From: Geobacter argillaceus
GTDB lineage: Bacteria; Desulfobacterota; Desulfuromonadia; Geobacterales; DSM-12255
Assembly: GCF_007830735.1 (NCBI RefSeq)
Contig: NZ_VLLN01000016.1
Span: 1 to 64,000, forward strand
Direction of reading: 5' to 3'
DNA length: 64,000 nucleotides
In this document: piece after piece, positions 45,856 through 55,997 of the stretch
Numbering within the stretch: position 1 is the stretch's first letter
Layout: each line of letters starts with the position of its first letter
Position numbers and translations under genes: made by a program
The notes under the pieces: generated by a model
Told to the model about the DNA's origin: nothing
Databases searched by the model: none
What the model saw: the letters and a program-made list of their open reading frames with translations, nothing else

Positions 45856-45967
45856 TATGTAGTGTATGTCCATCCGTGCAGTTGTGGCTCCACTCTTACG
45901 TAGCAGGCCCTGTCACGCGATGGACATTAACTATCACGATAAAACAACGGTTGTCTACACTTTTATT

Positions 45968-47959
45968 CTACACGGAAACCTTCCGGATCATCTCCAGTTC
46001 CTTCACCACCGTGGCCCCTTCCTGCTGGCGCTTCTCCAGGCTGGTAAAGATATTATCCACCACGCCCCCCACCGCGTCCACGGTCCGCTTGCTCTCGGTA
46101 CCACTTTCCACCTGGCGGGCAGTGGCAGCCACCACCCCCTGAACCATCAACTTGATGTTATCCACGGCCAGGGCGATGTTTCTGGCGGAGTTCGCCTGTT
46201 CCTTGGAGACGTTGAACAGTTGCGAGGTCATGGAACTCACGTCTTCCATGGACTGGGTGACCAACTGCACGCTCGTCGCCTGCTCCTCGGTTGCCATCTT
46301 GATCTCTTCGGTCATCTCCATCGCCTCTGAGGCACTGTCGATGATGGCCTGCAGGGCTGCTCCGGTTTCGCTGCCGTGATGAACCCCTTTTTGTACCAGA
46401 TCCTTGGTCAGTGTGATGTTACTGGAGGCATTCTTGGATTCGGTCATGATCTCGTCGATGATGTCGGTGATTTCACCGGTCGACAGGCCGGTTTGGAGGG
46501 AGAGGTTGCGGATTTCATCCGCCACGACACCGAAGCTCTTGCCGTACTCACCGGCCTGGGCAGCAATTATGGACGCATTCAGTGCCAGGAGGTTGGTCCG
46601 CTTGGTAATATCGTTGATGACGTTGACTATGCTCTCGATCCGGCTGCTGTTTTCGCTCAGCCGCTTGATCCCGTTATAGGAGAGGTCGACGGCATGCTGT
46701 ATATCGGCCAGGGCCTTTACCGTCTCATCAACGACCCTCCGCCCTTCGTCTGCCCGCTCCTTGACCTGGCGGGAGAGATGATGGGAAACAGCTGTATTCT
46801 GCTCGACATTCTTGAGAGATGCGTTGATCTCCTCCATGGCTGCCGCAGCCTTGTATGACGTTTCCGTCAGGCCATCGAGATTATGGGTCACCTGCTCGAT
46901 GGCCTGGTAGATTTCTCCGGTCGCGGTGCTGGTCTCCTCAACCGAACGCATGACTCCCTCTGCAGCCTCTGCTATATGGGACGAATTCTCGTTAACCGAA
47001 TCGACCGCAGCTTTCATGTTGAAGATATGGCGGATGCAGTCGGGCTGGGTCTTGAGGATTTCCGAAAAAGAGCGGTCCAGTTCACGAATAAGGGTGTCGA
47101 TGGCCATGAGGAGGTTGATCTTATTGATGGCCGAAGCCACCTGATCGGCAAAAAGCTTGATTGTGTCAACGTCGGTGTCATTCAAACGGCGATGGCTGAA
47201 CTTGTTGTCTATGCCGAAGATACCAACCGACTCCCCTTTCACGACTATTGGACAGACGACAAAACTCGACGAGCGAAGCGGCGCTATGTCACGGCATGGA
47301 GGCTGCATCTGAAACTCTTCCGACATTGTCGCTATATCGTCCACCAGATAGATTCGTTTGTCCTGGAAGCACTTGAAAAGCACGCCGCTGCGTGCATCCA
47401 GCGGGATGCTCACCCCCCGGATGTCGAAGTCATCACTCCCGGTGGCCGTGACAAAGGAGAGTGATGACCGCTCCTTGTCCGCCATGAAGATATTCACCCG
47501 TTCATAGCCAAGGACGTCATGCAGTCCCTCGGCGCAGAGATACAGCACCTCGTCAAGGTCAACCGATTTCTGGATCTTGCTGCTGATCAGGTGAAAGTTT
47601 TTAATGTTATTGTCGAGCACCCGGTAGCGGTTTTCGAACAGTTCCTTCTGGGTCGCGACCTCGCGGTGAAGAGTGTCCAGCTCGCTGGCCCTGATCGTCA
47701 GTTCGTCGCTCGCCTTACCGATAAAATACCCCAAGACCCCCATCACGACAGCGGTCCCGACCCCCATGTAGCTATACAGGACAACGTTGTAAGCGTTCTT
47801 CGTAAAATCGGAAATAATCTGCCCATAAATAGGCAGGGACGAATCATAGAAGAAGATCAAACGGATTACCGTCCATGCCACCGGCGCGCCGACTCCAAGG
47901 ACGATCCCCAGGATGGCATAGAGGAACTTATGATTTACACTAACCGAATCGCTCTTCAA
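45968..47959 (-). CDS. Methyl-accepting chemotaxis protein with GAF domain
   Basis: The 663-residue protein has two closely spaced transmembrane helices ([20 protein letters not shown] and [20 protein letters not shown]), so almost no periplasmic part. Then come a cytoplasmic GAF domain (~110-275) and a long signalling coiled coil whose tip reads [20 protein letters not shown], a variant of the usual NAAIEAARAGE. It should sense an intracellular or membrane cue and signal to CheA. The TTG at 47959 is chosen because GGAGG lies seven bases upstream; a GTG at 48010 would extend it without support. Confidence 0.88.
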   Translation of the reverse strand: MKSDSVSVNHKFLYAILGIVLGVGAPVAWTVIRLIFFYDSSLPIYGQIISDFTKNAYNVVLYSYMGVGTAVVMGVLGYFIGKASDELTIRASELDTLHREVATQKELFENRYRVLDNNIKNFHLISSKIQKSVDLDEVLYLCAEGLHDVLGYERVNIFMADKERSSLSFVTATGSDDFDIRGVSIPLDARSGVLFKCFQDKRIYLVDDIATMSEEFQMQPPCRDIAPLRSSSFVVCPIVVKGESVGIFGIDNKFSHRRLNDTDVDTIKLFADQVASAINKINLLMAIDTLIRELDRSFSEILKTQPDCIRHIFNMKAAVDSVNENSSHIAEAAEGVMRSVEETSTATGEIYQAIEQVTHNLDGLTETSYKAAAAMEEINASLKNVEQNTAVSHHLSRQVKERADEGRRVVDETVKALADIQHAVDLSYNGIKRLSENSSRIESIVNVINDITKRTNLLALNASIIAAQAGEYGKSFGVVADEIRNLSLQTGLSTGEITDIIDEIMTESKNASSNITLTKDLVQKGVHHGSETGAALQAIIDSASEAMEMTEEIKMATEEQATSVQLVTQSMEDVSSMTSQLFNVSKEQANSARNIALAVDNIKLMVQGVVAATARQVESGTESKRTVDAVGGVVDNIFTSLEKRQQEGATVVKELEMIRKVSV

Positions 47960-48123
47960 AGGAACACCCTCCGCTTTTTTGAACGGCTGCCAGCGTCTCT
48001 GCCGCCTCACACCCGGCCATCTGGCCGGTTATGAAAAAAACCCAATTGATGTACTCTATGTCAGCCGGTAGATCTTGTCAATCAGCCGGTTACAATTCCG
48101 ACCCGCATCAAAAATCAGTACCA

Positions 48124-49215
48124 CTAACGCCCCAACATGATCCCCAACTGCTCGGCGTAGCGCACCATCTGCCCGTGCGGATTGACCAGCTTGAGCCGGC
48201 GGACAGCCTTTTCAATGGCAACCGAGCGGATTTCCCGCCCTTTGAGACAGGCCATTTGGCCGAAGTCACCTTGAGCGATCAGTTCGACGGCCTTGACGCC
48301 GAACATGCTGCCGAGACAACGATCAAAGGTCGAGGGTGAGCCCCCCCGCTGCAGGTGGCCCAAAACTGTCACCCTGGTATCCATCTCCAGGCAGGAAGCG
48401 ATCTCTCGGGCCACGTAATCGCCGATTCCGCCGAGGCGTTCCACCGCTCCCCCTTCTCTGCCGGGGACCTTCACTACCCGCGACCCCTTTTTCGGATACG
48501 CCCCTTCCGCAGCCACCACAATGCTGAAACGGCTCCCCCGCTGTCGTCGTTCATCAATTGAGCGGCAGATGTCAGGTATACGGAACGGTATCTCGGGAAT
48601 CAAAATGACATCCGCGCCACCGGAAATCCCGGACTCCAGCGCAATCCAACCGGCATAGCGTCCCATCACCTCCAGAATCATTACCCGATGATGGCTTTCC
48701 GCCGTGGAATGGAGCTTGTCCAGGGCATCCGTTGCCGTCTCCAGGGCGGTATTGTAGCCGAAGGTAACGTCGGTCTCCATCAGATCGTTATCGATTGTCT
48801 TGGGAACGGCGACTATCTTCACCCCTTTCCTGGCCAGTTGCAGGCCGATATTGAGTGAGCCGTCGCCGCCAACCACTACCAGGGCGTCGATACCCAGCAA
48901 ACGGATATTTTCCACCACCCGGTCGGAGATGTCCACCACCTCTGTCCTGCCATTCCGTTCCACCGGGTGGGAAAAGGGGTTACCCCGGTTCGTGGAACCG
49001 AGAATCGTCCCCCCCCGGGGGAGGATTCCCCTGACCGTTTCCGGACAAAGGGGACGACACTTTTCGGCAGGACTGAGCAGACCGTCAAAACCGTCCTCGA
49101 TCCCGACCACCTCCCAGCCGTAACGGATGGTCGCCCCCTTGACCACCGCCCTGATGACGGCATTGAGACCGGGGCAATCCCCCCCGCCCGTCAGTATGCC
49201 AATCCTCTTGCCCAT
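48124..49215 (-). CDS. pfkA: 6-phosphofructokinase
   Basis: The 363-residue product has GILTGGGDCPGLNAVIRA, GSTNRGNPF in place of GTARC, VVGGDGSLNIG, VPKTIDNDL, GRYAGWIAL and HLQRGGSPSTFDR. Glycine in GGDGS points to ATP use, while PKTIDND (Lys instead of Gly) is the form common in PPi-type and group III enzymes, so the phosphoryl donor is not settled. The start at 49215 has GGAGGGG upstream. The gene stands alone; 49216-49389 carries no recognised feature. Confidence 0.93.
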   Translation of the reverse strand: MGKRIGILTGGGDCPGLNAVIRAVVKGATIRYGWEVVGIEDGFDGLLSPAEKCRPLCPETVRGILPRGGTILGSTNRGNPFSHPVERNGRTEVVDISDRVVENIRLLGIDALVVVGGDGSLNIGLQLARKGVKIVAVPKTIDNDLMETDVTFGYNTALETATDALDKLHSTAESHHRVMILEVMGRYAGWIALESGISGGADVILIPEIPFRIPDICRSIDERRQRGSRFSIVVAAEGAYPKKGSRVVKVPGREGGAVERLGGIGDYVAREIASCLEMDTRVTVLGHLQRGGSPSTFDRCLGSMFGVKAVELIAQGDFGQMACLKGREIRSVAIEKAVRRLKLVNPHGQMVRYAEQLGIMLGR

Positions 49216-49389
49216 ATCCCCTCCGGAATATTCCATTAACGCTCATCACACATTGCCGAGACCGTCTATTCACCTGTCGACCATCCCCCTTTCAAACTTT
49301 AGAATCCACACGCGGATCGACCGATTTACTATAACGCCTATGACCTGATCTGCAACGCCCGTTACTTGCGATCCGGCAAGGTCTCGGGT

Positions 49390-49605
49390 ATGTTTAAAAT
49401 GTTTAATCACCTCACTGGGGTAAGGAACGTGACCGGCAGTCATCACAAAGTTGTTGCCCTGATCGCATCGGCCGCCACGCAGCAGATATCGAGCTCCATT
49501 GCCGCCATCACCGATACCACAGATCCGGATTCGACCATGGAACGGCTCGACGCCGAAGCCGAATTACTCCGGCAGAAGCTTGCCCGCTTCAAGACGGAAG
49601 CGTAA
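49390..49605 (+). CDS. Small hypothetical protein upstream of moxR
   Basis: The product has about 71 residues (MFKMFNHLTGVRNVTGSHHK at the start) with a C-terminal predicted helix (TMERLDAEAELLRQKLARFKTEA). It ends 11 bp before moxR. The start is uncertain: no ribosome-binding site at 49390, while a GTG near 49429 follows AAGGAA. No family is recognised and it may not be translated. Confidence 0.4.
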   Translation: MFKMFNHLTGVRNVTGSHHKVVALIASAATQQISSSIAAITDTTDPDSTMERLDAEAELLRQKLARFKTEA

Positions 49606-49616
49606 ACGAGGTACCA

Positions 49617-50555
49617 ATGCCCCTCTCCGGACGACATGAACTCCTGCAGGCCATTCAGCAGCTGACCCGGAAGCACCTCCATGGCAAGGAGCGGCCCTTG
49701 CGCCTCGCCATGGTGGCACTCCTGAGCGGCGGTCATATCCTGTTGGAAGATATCCCCGGCCTCGGCAAGACCACCATGGCTCTGGCCCTGGCCAACGCCC
49801 TGGGGCTCACCTTTGGCAGGATTCAGTGCACCAGCGACCTCCTCCCCTCCGATATCACCGGCCTGTCGGTGTTCAACCGGGAAACCAGCGCGTTCACCTT
49901 TGTCAGAGGTCCGATCTTCAGCCATATCCTTTTGATCGACGAGGTGAACCGGGCCATGCCCAAGACCCAGAGTGCCCTCCTGGAGGCGATGGAGGAACGG
50001 CAGGTAACCGTGGAAGGGACCACCTACCCCCTGCCCGAACCGTTCCTGGTCATTGCCACCCAGAATCCGACCGAACAGGTCGGCACCTATCCGCTGCCCG
50101 AATCCCAGATGGACCGGTTCCTGGTGAGAACCGGCATGGGGTACCCCCCGCCGGACGTGGAAAAGGAGATCATTCAATCCGGCAGCATCAGGGAAACCCT
50201 GCGCCACATCCCCACCATGGTCACGGCCGCCGAGATCCTGGCAGCCCGGGCAGCCGTGGCCGGCATCACCATTGCCCCAACCGTGGTAGACTACATTTAC
50301 CGTGTCGTTGCCGCCACCCGCGAGCACCCGCAGGTGCAGACCGGCATCTCCACCCGCGGCGCCATCAACCTGGCCGAAGCGGCCAAGGTCCGGGCCTACC
50401 TGGCGGGAAGGGAGTTCGTCATCCCGGAAGACGTGCAGGAGATGGTGGTGCCGGTTTCGGCCCACCGCCTGGTACTCGGGGGAGAGCTGGAAAACCCTGA
50501 CAAGGAGCAGTTACTACGCGCAATCGTCGCCACCATACCGGTTCCCCGGTCATAG
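49617..50555 (+). CDS. MoxR family AAA+ ATPase
   Basis: The 312-residue ATPase shows Walker A-like LLEDIPGLGKTTMALALA, GRIQCTSDLLPSDITG, Walker B HILLIDEVNRAMPKTQSALLEAMEERQVTVEG, and sensor ATQNPTEQVGTYPLPESQMDRF. MoxR proteins act as chaperones for maturation of complexes and here precede DUF58 and transglutaminase genes, the usual trio. The start has GAGG five bases upstream. Confidence 0.94.
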   Translation: MPLSGRHELLQAIQQLTRKHLHGKERPLRLAMVALLSGGHILLEDIPGLGKTTMALALANALGLTFGRIQCTSDLLPSDITGLSVFNRETSAFTFVRGPIFSHILLIDEVNRAMPKTQSALLEAMEERQVTVEGTTYPLPEPFLVIATQNPTEQVGTYPLPESQMDRFLVRTGMGYPPPDVEKEIIQSGSIRETLRHIPTMVTAAEILAARAAVAGITIAPTVVDYIYRVVAATREHPQVQTGISTRGAINLAEAAKVRAYLAGREFVIPEDVQEMVVPVSAHRLVLGGELENPDKEQLLRAIVATIPVPRS

Positions 50556-50587
50556 CCATAACCCGTGCGGGCGGTTTTTTCGTCGCA

Positions 50588-51418
50588 ATGACCTTACTGC
50601 TGGGGTTTGCCGCCGTCAATACCGGCAACAACCTCCTCTTTCTGATCGTCTCCGCCATGCTCGGCTTCATGGCCACCAGCGGCGTTCTGGGATGGCTGAA
50701 CATCCGCGGCATCGAGGCACGCCTCACGCTCCCCCGGGAGATCTATTGCGCCACCCCCTGTACCGCCACCCTGGACCTGACCAGCCGACGCCTGCTCCTC
50801 CCCTCGTTTATCCTCAGGGTATCGGTCATGTCCGGCACCGGGACCCTGCTGGCCCTTCCCCGGCACGCTACGTCCCGGCTCGCCATCCCGCTCGTCTTTC
50901 CGGCACGCGGCAAGGGGAGCATCGACCACCTGCAGTTGGCTTCTCGCTTCCCGGTCGGCTTCTTTGTCCGTTCCCGGCCGGTCCCACTCATGACCCCGTA
51001 CCTGGTCTTTCCCGCACCAATCAAGTACCCACTCCCGAGCAGCGGCGACGAACAGGGGTACCGCGGCGAGCACCGGACCGCCAGCCGCGGCTCAAACGGC
51101 GACCTTGAGCGGATCGGCGACTACAGCGGCCGGGAACCGCTCAAGCTGATCCACTGGCGCCTTTCCGCCCGTCACGGGAGCCTGAAGGTGAAGGAATTCG
51201 CCGCCACCGGCGCCGATCCGCTCACGCTCGATCTGAAACAACTCCCGGTCGAAACCAGGGAGGAGATCCTCGGCCGAGCCGTCTACCTGGTGAATCGACT
51301 GATACGGGCACACCGCCCCATCGGCCTGACGCTGCCCCACAGGGTGATCCCACCGGCAGCGGACCAGGCCCATCGTTTACGGCTACTACGGGAGCTGGCG
51401 CTCTATGGTACGGATTGA
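50588..51418 (+). CDS. DUF58 domain protein
   Basis: The product from the ATG at 50588 has 276 residues: two adjacent transmembrane helices (LLLGFAAVNTGNNLLFLIVSAMLGFM) then the DUF58 region with the signature YSGREPLKLIHWRLSARHGSLKVKEF. Family members normally begin ten or more residues earlier with a basic segment and TRAG before the first helix. The same frame upstream indeed reads RNRRHHTGSPVIAITRAGGFFVA but has no ATG, GTG or TTG, so the real start may be a non-standard codon inside the moxR end. Confidence 0.85.
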   Translation: MTLLLGFAAVNTGNNLLFLIVSAMLGFMATSGVLGWLNIRGIEARLTLPREIYCATPCTATLDLTSRRLLLPSFILRVSVMSGTGTLLALPRHATSRLAIPLVFPARGKGSIDHLQLASRFPVGFFVRSRPVPLMTPYLVFPAPIKYPLPSSGDEQGYRGEHRTASRGSNGDLERIGDYSGREPLKLIHWRLSARHGSLKVKEFAATGADPLTLDLKQLPVETREEILGRAVYLVNRLIRAHRPIGLTLPHRVIPPAADQAHRLRLLRELALYGTD

Positions 51419-53339
51419 GACCATCCTCCAGTTCCTGATTGCCGGTGTCGCCCTCCTGGGCTTCATCCCGCTCGCGCCGTGGCTCGATCGCCTGCCCATG
51501 GTTCTCGTCCCCTTCGCCCTTGTCTGGGGACTCTATGCGCACCGATGGGGAAAGCCCATTCCCGGCCGCATGGCAACCCCGCTCGCCATCATCATCTTTT
51601 TCCTCTATGCAATCAGGGTGAGCCCGACCAACCTGGTGGCACCGGCCGCCAACCTGCTGGCACTGCTCCTGGCCGTACGCCTGGCCACCCCGCGATCGGC
51701 GCGGCACCATCTGCAGATCATTGCCCTGGCCATCTTCTGTCTGGCCGCCTCCTCCCTCTTCAGCCTCGATGCCACATTCCTGGTCTGCCTGGTGCTCCAG
51801 CTGATCCTGGCAGCCGTCTCCCTGGTGTTCCTGACCGTGGCCGACACGGCATCCGATACCGCGTTCGGCCCCGGTCAGCTCCGCACCCTCATTGCCTCGG
51901 CCCTGGTACTGCCCCTGGCCACGGCACCGCTCATGGCCCTGTTCTTCCTCATCCTCCCCAGGACCCAGTTCCCGCTCTGGAACGCCCTGGCCGGCGCATC
52001 AGCCGGAGCGACCACGGGGCTCAGCGAGCATATCGCCCCCGGTTCGAGCGCCACCATCGCCGAAAACCGGGTAGTCGCCTTCCGGGCCGCCATGCCGGCA
52101 CAGGACCCCGAACGGCTCTACTGGCGCGGCATCGTACTGAACAGCTTCGACGGCACCGCCTGGGTACGCAAGTCCCCGCCACCGGAAATGCCGGCCATCC
52201 CGGCACCGGGAAGCATTACCCAGGAGATCTACCTCGAAGGGATACGCTCCCCGGTCCTGCCGACCCTGAATATCCCACGGCAACTGACCGGCATGCGGGT
52301 GCAGGCCTCGCCGGACCTGGTCTTCCGCCCCGCCGCAGCCGGCCGGGGAACACTCCGCTACAGCGTCACGTCGGTCCTGCTGGATGCGGTTGCGGTGCCC
52401 CGGGGCATCGACCGGACGTTCTATCGCCAGCTCCCCCCTGCCCTGCCCCCACGGCTCAAAGAAACCGGCAGGCGGATCGCTCGTGAGGCAACCGGGGACG
52501 AGCACGCCCTGGCACTGGTGGAGCAGTTCTTCAGGCAGCAAAAGATCAGCTACGGCACCACCGGACTCCCCACCGGGCCGACTGCCCTGGATCTCTTCCT
52601 CTTTGAAAAGCGAACGGGGCACTGCGAGTTCTTTGCCACCTCCTGCGCCCTGCTCCTGCGGCAGGCAGGGGTACCGGCCCGGCTGGTGGGCGGTTATCTG
52701 GGAGGCACCTACAACGACCTCGGCCAATACTACGTGGTAACCGAGGACCGGGCGCACGTCTGGGTGGAGCTGTTCATCGAGGGACGCGGCTGGGTGACCG
52801 TTGACCCGAGCCGCTGGGCGGTCAACTTCACCCAGGCACGGATCGCTCCTCCCCCGGGGTTCCTGAAACGGATCGCCCTGATCCTGGACACCGGCAGCTA
52901 CTACTGGAACGTGACGGTCATCAACTACGACCTGGAGCGGCAATTCTCCACGGCCAACCGTCTGGTCACCATGTCGCGTGGCCTTCGTCTCACCGGTCCG
53001 GGCAGATGGATCTGGCCGGTGCTTTTGTCAGGAGCGACACTGCTCCTGATGCCGTTTCTCACGAGGCAGTACCGGACCAGCCGCGAGGAACGCCTGGTGC
53101 GCAAGGTCCTAGCCCGGGTCCGGCGGGTCTACGGTATCGTCCCGACCCCGGACACCGGGCTCCATGCCCTAGCCGGAGAGTTCAACGACCCGGCCCTGTG
53201 CGAACTGGTGGAGCGCTACGGCGCCATCGTCTTCCAGGGCCGCCGGTTAAACCGCCGGGAAGCATCACGCCTGCGACAGCTCTGCCGACAGATCGGCAGA
53301 CGAAAAAAGGGGTTGCAGAGTAACGAGGAGTGTGATTAA
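51405..53339 (+). CDS. TgpA-like membrane transglutaminase
   Basis: The 644-residue protein has an N-terminal block of about six transmembrane helices (DUF3488), a periplasmic transglutaminase-like domain with catalytic Cys in GHCEFFATSCALLLRQAGVPAR, His in RAHVWVELF and Asp in WVTVDPSRW, a further helix (WIWPVLLSGATLLLMPFL) and a cytoplasmic tail (DUF4129-like). It follows DUF58 with a 14-bp overlap. The trio probably works at the cell envelope; the target is unknown. Confidence 0.9.
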   Translation: MVRIETILQFLIAGVALLGFIPLAPWLDRLPMVLVPFALVWGLYAHRWGKPIPGRMATPLAIIIFFLYAIRVSPTNLVAPAANLLALLLAVRLATPRSARHHLQIIALAIFCLAASSLFSLDATFLVCLVLQLILAAVSLVFLTVADTASDTAFGPGQLRTLIASALVLPLATAPLMALFFLILPRTQFPLWNALAGASAGATTGLSEHIAPGSSATIAENRVVAFRAAMPAQDPERLYWRGIVLNSFDGTAWVRKSPPPEMPAIPAPGSITQEIYLEGIRSPVLPTLNIPRQLTGMRVQASPDLVFRPAAAGRGTLRYSVTSVLLDAVAVPRGIDRTFYRQLPPALPPRLKETGRRIAREATGDEHALALVEQFFRQQKISYGTTGLPTGPTALDLFLFEKRTGHCEFFATSCALLLRQAGVPARLVGGYLGGTYNDLGQYYVVTEDRAHVWVELFIEGRGWVTVDPSRWAVNFTQARIAPPPGFLKRIALILDTGSYYWNVTVINYDLERQFSTANRLVTMSRGLRLTGPGRWIWPVLLSGATLLLMPFLTRQYRTSREERLVRKVLARVRRVYGIVPTPDTGLHALAGEFNDPALCELVERYGAIVFQGRRLNRREASRLRQLCRQIGRRKKGLQSNEECD

Positions 53340-53378
53340 TGGTGGCTGTTACCACCATTCACGTCGAAGGAGAACCCC

Positions 53379-53927
53379 ATGATCAAGCGATTCAAGGGTA
53401 TCGCGCCAGCCATCGACCCGACCGCATTCATTGCCGAAACGGCCGTCATCATCGGCGACGTCACCATCGGCCCCGAAAGCAGCATCTGGTATAACGTCGT
53501 GGTCCGGGGGGATGTCAATCATATCAGAATCGGCAGCAGGACCAACATCCAGGACCTGACCATGCTGCACGTGACCCACCGGAAACATGCCGACGATCCG
53601 GGGGCGCCCCTCGTCATCGGCAACAACGTAACCGTTGGCCACAGTGTCACCCTGCACGGCTGCACCATCGAGGACGGCGCCTTTATCGGCATGCAGGCCA
53701 TCGTCATGGACAAGGTAGTCGTCGGCACCGGGGCACTGGTGGGGGCACGGGCACTGGTAACCGAGGGGACGGTCATTCCTCCGCACACCCTCTGGGTCGG
53801 GGCACCGGCTCAATACAAGCGGGACCTGAATCCGGATGAACGGGCCTGGCTGGAGCGCTCGGCCGGCAACTACGTCGCGTATTCACGGGAGTTCCTGGAG
53901 GACGGGGAACCGACCCGAATCCCTTGA
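53379..53927 (+). CDS. Gamma-carbonic anhydrase family protein
   Basis: The 182-residue left-handed beta-helix protein carries hexapeptide repeats (AVIIGDVTIGPESSIWYNVVVRGD) and the three zinc-ligand histidines in LHVTHRKH and VGHSVTLHGC, as in the YrdA/PaaY group. It may hydrate CO2 or have a thioesterase-linked role. The ATG is preceded by AAGGAG. It follows the transglutaminase gene by 39 bp and may be co-transcribed. Confidence 0.92.
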   Translation: MIKRFKGIAPAIDPTAFIAETAVIIGDVTIGPESSIWYNVVVRGDVNHIRIGSRTNIQDLTMLHVTHRKHADDPGAPLVIGNNVTVGHSVTLHGCTIEDGAFIGMQAIVMDKVVVGTGALVGARALVTEGTVIPPHTLWVGAPAQYKRDLNPDERAWLERSAGNYVAYSREFLEDGEPTRIP

Positions 53928-54023
53928 CAGCCTGCCGTCTTTCCATTACGTTACACACGCAAATCATTCCCAACCAGTTCGGGGATTCCGGCATATCAAA
54001 TCCCCCTCCGTACGAGCCTGTCC

Positions 54024-55997
54024 GTGACCCAAAAAGACAAACTCCAGGAGAGCGCTCAAAGATTTATCGCCAAGGGACAGTTCGACCGGGCTATCAAGGA
54101 GTATGAACAGCTCCTCTCGCTCGAACCGGCCAATCTTGGCATCCGGCAGCGCATTGCCGACCTTCTGATCCGCTCCAATCGGAAAGAGCAGGCTATCGAA
54201 GAATACACGACCGTTGCCAGGAATTATGCCAACGGTGCCCACTACCTGAAGGCCATTGCCGTCTACAAGCAGATTCAGAAACTCACCCCCGACAATCCCG
54301 ACATAGCCCTCAACCTCGGCTCACTGAACGAAAAACAGGGGCTGACCGGCAATGCCATTGCCGAATATGCCTCGGCCCTGAAGCTTTTCGAGAAGGCCGG
54401 CGAAGCCGGCAGAGCCCTCGGTGTGCTGGAGGCGATGCTGGTCGTCGACCCCCGAAATCCACAGATTCTGCTCAAGTATTGCGAGGCTGCCTTCCGGGCC
54501 GGGAAATCCGAGGTGGCGTATGAAAATTTCTCGACCCTGGCCCTTACGCTGTGCAAGCGAAACGATACGGTGGCCCTCGGCTCGGTGCGGGAGCGGGCCC
54601 GCACCCTTTTCCCGAACCAGCCTGACCTCCTGTTGAACGTTGCCGGACGCCAACGGGAAGCAGGAGATGACCGGGGCGGGGCAGCCATCCTCCGGGATCT
54701 CCTTGCCCGCGAACCGGGCAACCAGGAGGCGTGGCTCCTTCTCCTGGAGATCCTTGGCCAAGGAAGTGACCGAACGCCCTATCTGCAGTCCTGCCGTGAA
54801 TGCATCGACGCCCTGCCGTCCTTGCCGGCCCCGCGCGAACGGCTGATCCGGGCCGCCATCGATGACGGCTCCTGGGAAAGCGCCTGCGCTCTGTTGGCAG
54901 AACATGGCCCGACGTTGCGTGCAGCGGAAGCGACTGAAGCTCTTGCCGGCTTGGTAGAAGCGCTTTTTGCCAAGATACCATCCGACCCCGCACTCCTTGC
55001 CGAATTCACCCGGGCAGTGGAGGCATGTGGATTTCCCGATCTGGCGGAAAGCACCAGACAACGTGCAGCGGAAAGGGAGGAGCTCGCAGCGGCGACCGGC
55101 GGGCCTTCCGCTGGCTTCACAGAATCGGAACCCCTTTGTCCCACGGAACCCGAGGTCCTGGCGGAACCGGTAGCAGCATCCGAAGAGACACCCGCTGCCG
55201 ATTGGGAGGTCGAACTCGACCTGTCCCCCCTCGCCGGAGAAGAACCGTCGCTTTCGGCAGATCAGGAACAGCAGCCAACTGAGTGGTTGGAAACGTCCGG
55301 CGAAGCCGAAGCGCCGTTGCTGGGCTCCGCAGACACCCTGGTAGAAGTAGAGGTTGAACTTGGCGAACTACCCGACGATGCCCCATGGGATGAGTCGGAA
55401 GCCCAGCTCCAATTGCAACGGGACGTACCACGGGCAGAGGAAGATTTCGCAGCTGATCTTGGCGAAGCGCTGGCAGGCGAACTCGAAGATCTATCGTTCG
55501 ATTTCGGAGAGTCGGCCGAAGCCGAGGGTGAGATCTCGGCCATCAGGCGGGGCGTGGACGAACAGTTGGGACAGGATGACGCTGAATCCCATTACAACCT
55601 GGGGATCGCTTTCAAGGAGATGGGGCTTTTCGACGAGGCAATCGCCGAGTTCAGGGTGGCCTCCAAGTCGACGGAGCGCAAGGTGGATTCACTGGTCCTG
55701 CAGGGTCTCTGTTACCGGGAAAAGGGCGATACCGACAAGGCCATGGCCGTGCTCAAAACCGGCATGGGAATCCGGGGACTGAGCCGCGACGAACTGCTCA
55801 CCCTCAAATACGAACTTGCCCTGCTGTATGAAGGGAGCGGCAACAGTGATGAGGCCGTGACTCTCTTCAAAGAGATTGCCGTCGTCAACAGCCGCTTCCG
55901 GCAAACCGCGCAAAAGCTTGCCGCACTGGGCGGGACCAGAGGCAATGAAGGGTACGTCACCCTCTCTCTCGACGATCTCGACGACGATCTTACCTGA
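54024..55997 (+). CDS. TPR repeat protein with acidic linker
   Basis: The 657-residue protein begins at GTG 54024. Residues about 1-260 and 520-640 form tetratricopeptide repeats (QFDRAIKEYEQLLSLEPANL; NLGIAFKEMGLFDEAIAEFR). They are joined by a long, Glu/Ala-rich disordered linker (~345-510). The layout matches a scaffold that gathers partners rather than an enzyme. No signal peptide is present. Its end overlaps the tonB-like gene on the other strand by eight bases. Confidence 0.85.
   Translation: MTQKDKLQESAQRFIAKGQFDRAIKEYEQLLSLEPANLGIRQRIADLLIRSNRKEQAIEEYTTVARNYANGAHYLKAIAVYKQIQKLTPDNPDIALNLGSLNEKQGLTGNAIAEYASALKLFEKAGEAGRALGVLEAMLVVDPRNPQILLKYCEAAFRAGKSEVAYENFSTLALTLCKRNDTVALGSVRERARTLFPNQPDLLLNVAGRQREAGDDRGGAAILRDLLAREPGNQEAWLLLLEILGQGSDRTPYLQSCRECIDALPSLPAPRERLIRAAIDDGSWESACALLAEHGPTLRAAEATEALAGLVEALFAKIPSDPALLAEFTRAVEACGFPDLAESTRQRAAEREELAAATGGPSAGFTESEPLCPTEPEVLAEPVAASEETPAADWEVELDLSPLAGEEPSLSADQEQQPTEWLETSGEAEAPLLGSADTLVEVEVELGELPDDAPWDESEAQLQLQRDVPRAEEDFAADLGEALAGELEDLSFDFGESAEAEGEISAIRRGVDEQLGQDDAESHYNLGIAFKEMGLFDEAIAEFRVASKSTERKVDSLVLQGLCYREKGDTDKAMAVLKTGMGIRGLSRDELLTLKYELALLYEGSGNSDEAVTLFKEIAVVNSRFRQTAQKLAALGGTRGNEGYVTLSLDDLDDDLT

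Noticed and set aside
45728-45967. A c-di-GMP or cGAMP (GEMM) riboswitch upstream of panB
   Set aside because: Some fragments (GGGACG, GGGUUACC) recall GEMM, but the GGCAAACC element, the tetraloop-receptor layout and the order of stems are missing. A pan-type hairpin fits better with the gene.
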